Shown piece after piece: positions 24,325-34,304 of a stretch of 64,000 nt of DNA. The translations under genes and the position numbers were made by a program. Positions within the stretch are counted from its first letter, which is position 1. Each line of letters begins with the position of its first letter. The stretch is taken from the NCBI GenBank assembly GCA_003665825.1, contig QPFY01000006.1:1550001-1614000 (forward strand). The letters run 5' to 3'. The notes below the pieces were generated by a model. It made no database searches, had not been told where the DNA came from, and worked only from the letters and a program-made list of their open reading frames with translations. This stretch comes from Microbotryum silenes-acaulis. Taxonomy: Eukaryota > Basidiomycota > Microbotryomycetes > Microbotryales > Microbotryaceae.

Positions 24325-24329
24325 CGTGG
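24325..24329. repeat. Target-site duplication, right copy (CGTGG)
   Basis: Pairs with 19835-19839. The displaced outer part of the DNA-element arm resumes after it. Confidence 0.9.
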
Positions 24330-24520
24330 TACAAGAATGGTCTTCGGATGTGATCCCAAAGTCCGCATCGACGTGATCCCAAAGTATCCCAAAGTCCGCT
24401 CCGATGTGATCCCAAAGTCGCCTCCGATGTGGGACCAGAGTGCCTCCGACGTGGGCCCAAAAGCCGACCTTATGTGAGCCCAGAGTGACGAGCGATTAGA
24501 GCGGTCATGTCTGGGTGCGA

Positions 24521-24884
24521 GGGAAAACGGGGGGTCTGGAGCGAGTTGCAGTGGGTGCTCCTTTCGGCAGCTCGGTAATGAATTCGGTCTCGGCCACCGC
24601 TCGTGGACCCAGTTCGGAGGGTCGGAGCCGCCGAGCTTCGAGCCCCGAGCCTCGAAATGCCGAAAACTTTCTCGGGTGCTCAACCTGGAGATCATACTAT
24701 CTCGAAGTGAAGGAGATATCTGGTGGAAAACATCATAGAATTGAAGCTAAATTTTGCTACAAGGAGTCGCTCACATCTCGCAACTGCAAACTCAGCAAGA
24801 GTCATGCAAAGAAACGAACACAGGGATACTGACTATCTGACAGGCCCTACCCAAAACCACCATGACAACAGCGAAACCCCATCT
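24521..24884. other. Intergenic region, no gene seen
   Basis: Lies between the end of the composite element and the 3' end of the PHD-finger gene. No ORF or repeat is supported. Confidence 0.4.
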
Positions 24885-27121
24885 TTATCCCCTCGAACAA
24901 GCCTCACAGTAATACTTGTCCGGAATGTTATCGGGATCGAGGCCGACGCAAGAGGCGTGATACCATTCGTAGCCTTTGCATGCTGCGCCGCTCTCGCAGC
25001 CGATCAGCTCCTAATGATGTAGGTTGATGTTACTGTGAGTATCAGCCAGTCTGATAAAACTGTAGGACTAAATTCACTCGCCTCTTCTTGCCAGATCTTG
25101 CGACACATGCACACTTCAGTCCTCTGCAAGTCCCAAAACACCCCCTATCAGCGCTAGCCCACGACGCGCATGCGCTCATCCCACTCGCTCTTACCCCCAT
25201 AAAATCAGACTCACCTCAGCACTCTGACTCTCTTCCCCTTGCTCCCCACCCGTCAACCAAACCGCCGCATCCCCCCTCCCCCTCTCCCACTCCTCACCCC
25301 CTTTGATCCTCGCCTCCACCCACTTCTGTACACCCCTCTCATCCATCGCTAATTTCAACTCAATCACTTGCGCATGGAGGTGTTGGATCTGAATCTTGTC
25401 GGTCTTTTTGGTTCGGGAGAGGCGTTGTTCGAGGTCTTTGATCAGACGAGAGATGTGGGAGGGGCTGGGGGGCTTGAGGCGCGAGGCGGGGATCCAGTGC
25501 CTGCGCTCACGTTGACGACGTTGAATGAGTGCCCGCACGTCAATATACGTCGTATCAGAATAGGTCAGATTAGAGAAATACGATCACAACTGACCAAGTT
25601 TCACCTCCCAGAACAGAGACGAGCAACGAAGCGAAATTGCGTTTTCCGAGAATCTCAGCTTGTTCGACAGGGGCCGTCGCGCCGTCAAACACCTGCACGT
25701 GTACCGAATCGTATTCAGCTTTCAGCGTAGAACCAGATCGAAACAATTGGATAAAAGGTCATCACGCACCACTGCTGGAGTCCAACTTGACGCTTCTCGA
25801 CCTTCAAGCCCTTTAGCGAGTACGACGGACCCAACGGGGAATTCGGCGGATTGCTTGGTCATCATACTGCTCGAAGAAGTCGGCGACGAGAGGCCGGGGC
25901 TCGCGGACTTGGTACTCGAGTGGGAGACGTTCCTTGCATGACGAGATGATCCACGGTCAGTCAAAGTTGTGGTCTCGATCCTTGGCGCTTTCTTAGCTTC
26001 AAAGGCCAATGCTGGTTGTGAAAGAACTTGGACTTGATCGAGTTGCGCAGCTCGAGCGGAACGCTTCTTGGTCCTCGTCAACTCGGGAACCGAATCGTCG
26101 GGTGAGAGGGAAGCCGTCATATCGGAAGCTTGAGATGTCTCCTCAACATGTGATCTCGAGCTGGGTACAACTCCTGTTCGGACACTGGGTGACGAGTCGA
26201 TTGCTTGGTGTGGTGCAACCAGTTGTGCAGGAGGACTAGGAGCGGTGTCTTGGATCGAAGGTGGGTTCGCGGCTGGAGTTGCTGCGACGGGAGTCTCAGC
26301 TCTGTTGAACGGGAGATGATCAGCTTGTACTCCAATGTCGCTCTTATCAGCGCTGTGCAGCTCACGCGACCCACGGAGAAGCGTTCCTCGACAGAACGGG
26401 TCGGGAGAAGCTTGGGACCATCTCCGAGTTCACGTTCGAGCTCGTCGCAGCGACGGTGTGATCCTTGACGACCGGGGGAGCCGTGGCGGTCTGGCACTTG
26501 ACACTGTGAAAGAAGCAAGAGACATCAAAAGACTTTCTGACTGTCGAAGCAGACATCAAGCGCTCACATCTGAGCTTGGATCATCCCCTCCAGTCGCTGA
26601 CACCACTCGACGCATTCCGCCTTGTCATCGTCGAACTCGAAGCGTTGGAAGCGCTTGAGCACTCGCAAAACCAATTCGAGGCCGTACTCGCCAGCGATCT
26701 TGATCTCGGAGCCAGAATTGGAAGAGTGCTCAATAGGGTCAGAGGAGTTGGCGGTGGAAGTGTACACTTCCTGAAGAGCGCGCACGACGCTCGCCCACTC
26801 GATGAAAGTCGTCAATGCGAGGCGTGCGAATCGTTGAGCCGCAACGTCGTGCCATTCGACGATGGGAGGGCCGCTCGAGGACGACGACAGTGAGCTAATA
26901 CTAGTCGATGGGCTGAGTCCGAAGCCGATGCTATTCTGGCCTGCGCCAGCGGCAACGAGAGAGTCGCTGCAAGGTCGTCCGAGCTGGGGCGCAGGGTCGC
27001 CACTGCTGACGCGGCCACGCGCCTTGAATGTCAATGCTCGCAGGCGGTCGAGAGCAGCCGATAACGAGGTGAGCGCTTGATTTACCGTCGCATCCGAGAC
27101 GACGAGGGTCGAGGTCATCAT
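24885..27121 (-). CDS. PHD-finger chromatin-associated protein (ING-like PHD), 601 aa, seven exons
   Basis: Probable nuclear histone-tail reader. Exons (minus): 27121-26568, 26503-26366, 26301-25766, 25718-25595, 25500-25215, 25123-25082, 25010-24885; phases agree and give 602 codons. N-terminal helical/Ser-rich region (1-185), then a disordered region with basic KKRSARAAQ. A Tudor/PWWP-like segment follows (FPVGSVVLAKG, SSWTPAVV, YDSVHVQVFDG, HWIPASRLKP), then a coiled coil (HISRLIKDLEQRLSRTKKTD). The C-terminal PHD finger is CMC...GCESGAACKGYEWYHASC...YYCEAC, a Cys4-His-Cys3 pattern like ING/Yng PHDs, ending seven residues before the stop. The intron between exons 6 and 7 appears to use a GC donor (GAG|GCGAGT), because no in-phase GT site fits. 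The ING N-terminal domain is not obvious, so orthology is open. Confidence 0.75.
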
Positions 27122-28378
27122 TCCTAGGATGGGTGGAGTGATAGACACAAACAGTGGTAGCCGTTCGAAGGGACACCCTCGAAATTTGATCCGACGCTGG
27201 CCATGTCCTCCAGTGCGCTTCCCGACTTTGTCCCACGACCGCAGTCCCCCTCTCCTTTCAAGACGCGCGCTTGCCCCTCTCCTTTTCCCCTTGGATCGCG
27301 CGCACAGCGAGCCTCGGGTGCCAGTTTCCTTACCTCCGACCTCCGAAATATCTCCGACGACCGGATCCTTTAGGACTACACCCGCCCAGTGAAAAAAAGG
27401 AGAACCCTCGGAGCTAAAGTTTGTCCGAGATCCAACCCAGGCGGATCTAAACCCACCTCCCAAAGATCCCGAAGGGAACCGTTGCTCCAGCTCCAAGGCG
27501 ATTTCCGCGTCGGGGGAATCCACATAAGCTCCCAACTTTGGATGAGTCACAATCATCTCGTCACGGAATGTCTGGGGAAAGCGGCGAATTGTTGGGAGTC
27601 TAGTAAGTGATGATCACAAGCTCGTTGTTCTGGGGTAGGCGCTATGCAAGTAAAATAGATCGTGCCGCGCGAAGGGACTCGGTTCCTCGAAGGATAATTT
27701 TGCCGACGTTGAAGCCGGGGCCGGGGCCCGAGGCCCGAGGCAATGTCCACTGCCAGCCACATGCCGGCAACCACTTTCCTCCCTAGACAAGTGACTACTT
27801 GTTCACAATAGCCGGTGTATTATCTCGAAGATACCTAGGATCTGCTTCTTGGCCTTTTTCCTCTTTCATGTTCGTCGTCGAACTCGACATCGACCTTGCT
27901 CAGCTCGATCTCATTCGACAAGTCGATCCTTTCCTCGGACAAGCATTCCGGTCCTCCTCCACCGTATCAGCCTGTTCAAAAGCGCCGTTCCAATCGTGCA
28001 ACGCGCTCAACACGTCACGACCACCACTCGTGACTTGGAACAGCCCCAAATTAGCCCAAGCGCCTCTCACTAGTAGACTACCGGTCTCGGTTCCGACCGC
28101 CTTTGACCGTTGGCCGGCGGCGACACATCGGCCTAAAGCGCGCGCATCCGAGTCCCCCACTCGATTTCCGAACTTGTGCATTTTACGAAGCCCGTTTGAA
28201 TTCGGTAACGCTCCACATCCCTTTTTCGACTTGGCTCGACTTGGCTCTCTCACACCACCACGATTCAGGGATCCTGAAAGGAGAGTGTTCATCGCGATCG
28301 CTCCGCCATGTCGTTCGTCAGCTTCTTGTATTCACGAGATACACACACGGCGTAACTGATCCTACCTGTTCCCTTTCG
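27122..28378. promoter_or_regulatory. Divergent intergenic region between the PHD-finger and HSP70-like genes
   Basis: 1.26 kb without a supported gene; it must hold both promoters. GGGGCCGGGGCCCGAGGCCC near 27718 is strongly self-complementary. A spliced 5' leader for the HSP70-like gene is possible (AG at 28386-28389). Confidence 0.4.
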
Positions 28379-31300
28379 ATGTGCGACAGGTGCTGCCGAG
28401 GACGCGGTTACAAGCCGTCGCCGCCGCCGTCACCGCGACCGCAAATGGAACAAGCCGCCGCGACAACGCCGTCGTTTCAGAGCATGCGCAAGGCCAAAGC
28501 TAGGGGTAGTGTCGGCGGAGGCGGGGAAGGCGCCGTCGGAGCCGACCTTGGAGCTGGGAACGGGAATGGGAATGGTAGTGCTGGCGATGAGGTTCGATTG
28601 GAGAAGGAGAAGGGGAAGGAGAAGAAGGAACCCAAGTCGTTCCAGATCCTCAAGTACCCGATTCATCGTCAGACCTCGCCCCACCCACCGAGGGTCTTGT
28701 CCTACTCTCCGCACCTGAGGGAAGGCCATCCGAATCGAGCACGAACGACCAGTCCACCCCTCTTACCGACCACAGCGACGACGCCGACGCCTTACCAAGC
28801 TGAACATATCGTGGCTCAACGCGCGATGAAGGGGTCAACTTCGTCGGGGAGTACGTGCAGTTTGGCCGGGGTCGCTGCTGCTTCGGCCGCCGGCGCGGGT
28901 GCTGCGATCGGCCTCGCGGGAGGCAGCACTGATAGCGCCGGCGCGGAGGTCGGCTCAGGAGGGGACACCCAGACGGCCCGACCGTTTCGATCGAGCTCGA
29001 GGCAGCAGCAACGACAACCTCCGCAGCAACAACAGCAGTACCCTCAACAACCGCTCTATCAGTCACACCAAATACAACCTCAACAATCGTATGCTTCGTT
29101 CGCTTCCATCACACCTTATCGTACAGGAATACCCATCAGCGAGCAGCAAGGCATCCCACCCGTGCCTCCGATACCGAACGGCTACATCCCTCAACATCCC
29201 TCGACTCACCCCCACGCTCAACAATCGGCCTCGGCATCGGTCATGAGACCCGCACCCTTGTACGCTTCACCGCCTGTCGGGTACCCCACACCACCGCCGC
29301 CGATTCAGACGTATTCGTCGCCTTTGCCTACGACCAGTCCCGTTTACAACGTCGATACCGGCTCGGCTGCGGCGAATAGTGTCCGAGCGAGGATGCAGGA
29401 TCCAGGGAACGAGGGGAAACTGTCGGTTGGAATTGACTTTGGGTAAGTCGATACTTTTACGTGGGCTCGATACCGTGCGCTGACCTCAGTGACGTCTTTC
29501 TCAGAACGACCTTCTCCGGCGTCGCCTACGGTTCCACGAGGTTGTTTGCAGGGCAAATTCGACAAATCCTCGTATGGCCAGGCAGTTATGAAACGTGAGT
29601 CCGCAGGTTGGCTCACACGATAGCCGATTTTGCTGATCGTAGGATTGCCTCGTCGCCTTTCACAGTTATCGAAAGGTCCCTTCTTGCATCTTGTATCACC
29701 AACCTTCGCCCAATGAGGAAGCGACTGTTCTTTCTTGGGGTTTGGAGGCGAAGAACACAGCATTGCAACCCGGGATGGTCAAGTGAGTAGTTCAAGCCTG
29801 CCTAGCACGACCCGTGAACTGTCGTGGACTCATTCTCTCTTCGCACTCCCCAGATGCGAATGGTTCAAGCTCCTCCTCTCCCCCGAAAGTCTACGCTCCG
29901 GTCGACCCGATCCGAGATTACCGCCATTGCCACATGGGAAGGACGTCGTCGATGTGATTGCGGATTTCTTGAGGGTTCTTTGGAGATACGCCAAGAAGCA
30001 GATCACGGAGGAAATTGGTTCGGTTGTGGACCTGGGTCAGTCGCCTTCCCGAATGAGCCAGTTTGATGGGAAAGCTCCCAGATGATGCGTTTGAGTTGAT
30101 CGCGCCTTCTGTCTTTAGATTCCGCCGAGGTTCTGTTGACTGTTCCAGCGGCTTGGGACGCGGCGGGCTGCAATCTTATGCGCGAAGCGGCGATCCGAGC
30201 TCATCTCGTTCAATCGTCTCGGGGTGGGGATATCCATTGGCGAGATCGATTGCAGATTGTCACGTACGTCCATATCGATTTCATTAGCTTCGAACATGGC
30301 ACTAACAACCGTGATCGTGTTTCTCATTAGCGAGCCCGAAGCAGGAGCCATTCACGCCTCGACCCTCGCATCCCTCCACCATCTTCGACCCTCGCAGACC
30401 TTCCTCCTCTGCGACGCAGGGGGTGGAACGGTCGATACGGCCGTGTACAAACTGATGGGCCAGTTGAGCCAATTGGAGATTGCCGAGATGTGCGTCAGGA
30501 GCGGTGCGAATGCAGGGAGTTTGTTCGTCGACTTGATGTTTGAGGAACTGGTGAGAAAGATGTGAGTTGCCTACTTCCGCTTGTCTTAGGCCTCATCATC
30601 GACGCTAATTGGATTCGTCGCGGGTATTACCTATAGATTGAAGGATCATCCTGTCCATCTCGACCCACCGTCTCTCACCTCGTTCATGCACGCCTTCTCG
30701 GAATCCGACAAACTCGACTATCACGGTCGAGTAGACGACGGTGAGCCCTCGCTCTCTCAAACCCTTGGGATCTGTCGATCGGTTTTCGGGATGCTAATCT
30801 CGAGGCAGAATGCTCGCAGACTCGATGTATCGCTTCAACTGTTTCAACGTCGAGGATGGACATGACCCTTCTGTTGGACTCGAGTACGGCGAATTGGCGA
30901 TCCCGGGCCACGTGTTAAGAGTGGAGGTGTTTGATCCTATCATCAGTGAGTGGACCGTCTGCTTCGTACAGATCAAACTTTCGTTCAAAGTGCTGACAAG
31001 ATTCTTAACCTTCGAACAGACCAAGTCCTCGACCTCCTGCACCACCAACTCTCCAAAGTCGCCGGCACCCGAATCGACGCCATCATCCTCGTCGGAGGTT
31101 TCGCCGCTTCGGAATACCTCTACACGCGAGTCCAAGAAGAATTCGGCGCTTCGATTCCTGTCATTGCGAGACCGAACGATTGTGATGTCGCTACTTTGAG
31201 GGGCGCGGCTAGGTACGGTTTGGGGTTGACGCAGGGGAGGAAGGCAGTGAGTGCGGTGATTACGCCGAGGAGTTATATTATGAGTGAGTGCGAGGCGCTT

Positions 31301-32045
31301 GATGTGTCGTGGTTGGGTGGTCTACGATCACTGATGGGGAGATTATCGTTTCGAATTACAGAGGTCAAGTTGCCGGCAGAGGAAGTCGATCGATACGAGC
31401 GACCACACTTTATCACGATCAACGATGCGGGGATGGAAGTGTGCGCCAATCGACTGTCATGTGAGTCACTTGACTCATGTCATAGCAGACGGGCGTCATC
31501 GCTGACTCGTCCCAACTCTTTGACAGATCTCGTCGCCAAAGGTGCCGTCCTCCGCAAAGGCGAAAAGCTTCGTTCGAGGTTCTGCAAATTCGTCAAGAAT
31601 GCCAACGACTCGACATTCGCGGCCCAACTGTACACGTCGGATTCGGATGAACTCTACCGGTACGTGAATCACTTTGTCACCTCTCCTCTCAAATGCATTC
31701 CCTGACCTGTCTCCGGGAACCTCTTCTGCAAACTCAGATACACCGACGAAGGCGACGCTACAGAATTATGTCGTTGGACCGTCGACCTCGCCGCCTTGCC
31801 TTCCTTCGCTCAAATCGCCGCTCTGGGTGGGGGTTACGTCGAGTTCGATCTGGGGTTGAGTTTGGATTCGGCGGAGGTGAGGGGTGTGTTGATGAGTGAT
31901 GAGGGGGTCGATTGTGGGACTGCTAGTACGTTTCTTTCTCTGTCGCTCGCTCGATACTGTCGAAATTGCATGGGCTATGTTACTGATTCTTCTCGCTTGG
32001 CTTTCTCTCTTCTCGCAGCTTTCGAATTCTTGTAACTTCTCTTCT
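28379..32045 (+). CDS. HSP70-superfamily ATPase-like protein (HSPA12-type fungal family), about 919 aa, thirteen exons
   Basis: Actin-fold nucleotide-binding protein of the divergent HSP70 group seen in fungi. Exons: 28379-29442, 29505-29594, 29666-29782, 29854-30035, 30119-30263, 30331-30561, 30637-30740, 30820-30945, 31020-31283, 31362-31460, 31527-31659, 31738-31925, 32029-32045; every junction keeps phase. Residues 1-350 are disordered: Gly/Ser-rich, then Gln-rich (QQQRQPPQQQQQYPQQPLYQ) and Pro-rich. The ATPase core has phosphate-1 VGIDFGTTFSGVAYG, phosphate-2 LLCDAGGGTVDTAVY and adenosine motif IILVGGFAASEYL. No canonical HSP70 substrate-binding domain or EEVD tail is present; the C-terminus ends DCGTATFEFL. 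The start may instead be the ATG at 28445 (MEQAAATTP, 897 aa). Function beyond ATPase fold is unknown. Confidence 0.82.
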
Positions 32046-32390
32046 TCGCCGGTTTACGGCAACGAGGGACGGTCGACTGTTGTATAACCCCCCTCTCTCT
32101 TTTTCCCCTCGTGTCTCCGACCAATTGATGATGTAGATGTGCGATGATCATTCCTTAACGATACAATGCTTCCACACTCTTGTTTCATTCTTTATTTCTT
32201 GGTTTTATCCTTCTTTGCTCTCTTGTACATTATCTATAATCTGTATTCTCTTTTCCATCTCACCGTAGTTTCTTGTAGTCCTCCTTCAATTTTTTCGGGC
32301 ATGTTCTTCATCGTTTGCTATACTCTTGGAGACTCGATAATCAAGGCTGATCTATGAAACCCTATGAACTCCTACGTTCCAGCCCCATTC
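32046..32390. other. Convergent 3' intergenic region
   Basis: T-rich, pyrimidine-rich sequence between two convergent genes (32090-32300). It probably holds poly(A) signals of both. No gene. Confidence 0.45.
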
Positions 32391-33989
32391 TCACTTCCTT
32401 CGATCGTCGATGGCTCTGTGACCGGGATAGTTCGGCTCGAGTTGATCCTTGTTCCGGACCAATCCTTTCTCTTCTTCCCAATCCTCCGCTTCATCACCTC
32501 CGTTCGTGCCTCTGTCTTTCGACTCGTCGTACGAATCCAAGCCCATCCCCCAACTCATCCACCCGAATAGCTTGGCTCCTAACCATTTTCCGAAAGAGGA
32601 CTCAGTTTGAGACCGTGAAAGCACGGTTTCATCATCTTCTTGTTCTTCATCGTCTACTTCATCGACCTCCAATCTTCCTGGTTCATATTCCGGCATGTGT
32701 AGTAAATGATTGTGTTTTTGTCGAGTGCGTAGTAATTGGTCTGTCTTGTCAGTTGAAAGTCGTATCGAAGCCCCTTTTTGATCCAATAAAGCTCGAGCTT
32801 CATTCGAAAGTCTCCAACCCGCGATTCCACCTTGGCCAATTCCGCCCACGCTCATAAGAGGCGAGACCCTTTTCGCGAGACAGATCTGGAACGCCCATAG
32901 CGCCACGAACCAAAGCCCCCCGATGAACATCGTTACGACGATCCGAAGCAAAGCCGCTGAGAGCCAGTTCTTTGCCATCTCTTCGGAAGGGGGACAGATT
33001 CGACTTGAAGAGCCTGAGGACCAGGTGATGGAGATGCCCCATTTACACCGATTGGAAAGTGAGAGGCGGTGTTTTTGGGTTAGGGCAAGATTTGTGAAGG
33101 CAAGGAGAAGGTGGGATAGAGTTGAGAGGGTGGCGAGGGGGAGCATGAGGTAGTTTGAGAAATGGGCTCGACGGGTCTAAAGAGATCGATCGGTAGCCGG
33201 TTGGGTGACTAGTGAGTCTCATTCTATCCCTCGGAAAAATGGAAGAGTGAGATTGTTAACTCACGCGTAACCAACCGAATATCCCTATACCCACCACAAG
33301 CGATCCAGTACCAACGCCCAGCTCGATCCATCTCACCACTTCGACAGCCCTTCCCAAACTCAAAGTGTTTTTCCTGATCACCGCAATCACATTTTCGACG
33401 ATGATCCAACTAGACAGACTCACCACGGCCGAATTGACCGTTACGGCGTAGAGAACTCGTCTTCGTCGAAGACGTTGTTGTGGAGCGCGGTGGGATCGTA
33501 GAAGTTCGTTCGCTAAGAGGGTCGCGTTGGGACCTGCGAGAAAATCGGTTTTGAAGTGGGTGCCGTTCGCGGAACTTCATGATGCACGGTGAGGGCGAGC
33601 TTACCTGAGACGACGTATTCAACACCGTCTAAAATTATGTAACTCGTATCACCCGATCCGATCTGCATCCACTCGGCCCCCTCGGGATCACTCGCTCCGA
33701 GGGTTGGAAAAGTACCGTCGCGAGTACCACCCACATGATCCTCGGAGATCTCGCGCTCGGTCCCTTTAGCGTCAAGGTGATCCTTTCCTATTCGATTCAA
33801 TCGATCCTGAACAGCCAAGCTCCTCTTCGAGCCCTTGACTCCACCAGTAGCCTCATCCACAGTTCGACGCGCCGCCGACCGCGGTTCTCGAATTGTCCGT
33901 GCAGCGGGTAAAGCGGTGAAGACGTCTGACGAAGGACCGGTGGGTGGCATGGGTTTTTGTAGGTGGTGTGCAAGAGTTGTAAAGCCCAT
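32391..33989 (-). CDS. Multi-pass membrane protein of unknown function, 479 aa, three exons
   Basis: Exons 33989-33605, 33533-33265 and 33176-32391 join in phase to 480 codons. The N-terminal 110 residues are soluble and polar. Hydrophobic segments follow: VNSAVVSLSSWIIVENVIAV, LGVGTGSLVVGIGIFGWL, LMLPLATLSTLSHLLLAFTN and IVVTMFIGGLWFVALWAF, so about four membrane helices. A basic patch (RLRRRRVLYAV) precedes the first. The C-terminal tail is acidic (EVDEVDDEEQEDDE) with an amphipathic FGKWLGAKLFGWMSWGMGL. I recognise no family. An upstream in-frame extension exists, but MGFTTL at 33989 is the nearest ATG that keeps a compact leader. Confidence 0.65.
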
Positions 33990-34304
33990 TGTCGAGAACT
34001 TGCAAGCCTTAAAGAATCGGTTTGGAAGAGAAAGAGCGGTCTGCGAAAGTCTTGACACGTGATGAACGTGAACGACTCGACGAACGAACGAACGAGCTCC
34101 GACTCGAACCGCGAACGCGGCACCGGTGTCGATTCGATTTTTAAAGGTACTCGAGCGAACCGAGCACCGATTCCACCCCAAGTCTTGTCCATACTCTGTC
34201 CACAAAATATGATATCATTCCTGGAATACTACCAAAGAACGAACAAGCAACACTGTAATCCTACAACAACAGCAAGCCCCCAATGATCACCCCTCGAATA
34301 CAAC
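33990..34304. other. Short intergenic region
   Basis: Separates two minus-strand genes. Direct words such as AACGAACGAACGA near 34080 are seen, but no gene. Confidence 0.4.

Larger units (their letters stand above)
15745..24520. mobile_element. Composite DNA-transposon-like element with long (~390 bp) inverted repeats, interrupted by a Copia insertion
   Basis: The left arm (15745-16136) is an inverted match of a right arm now split in two: 19648-19839 and 24325-24520. Arms share the outer TCGCAC...ACCGCTCTAATCGCTCGTCA and the inner GTTGCTACATCG...GGTTCTTCC...GCGCCCGTGG. Each arm contains subterminal tandem units (TCCCACATCGGAGGCGACT, TTTGGGATCACATCGGA). Removing the Copia element and one duplicated pentamer restores a normal arm. 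Without Copia the element is about 4.3 kb. Long inverted repeats with subterminal arrays are typical of class II elements. No intact transposase is present, so the superfamily is unassigned. Confidence 0.7.
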
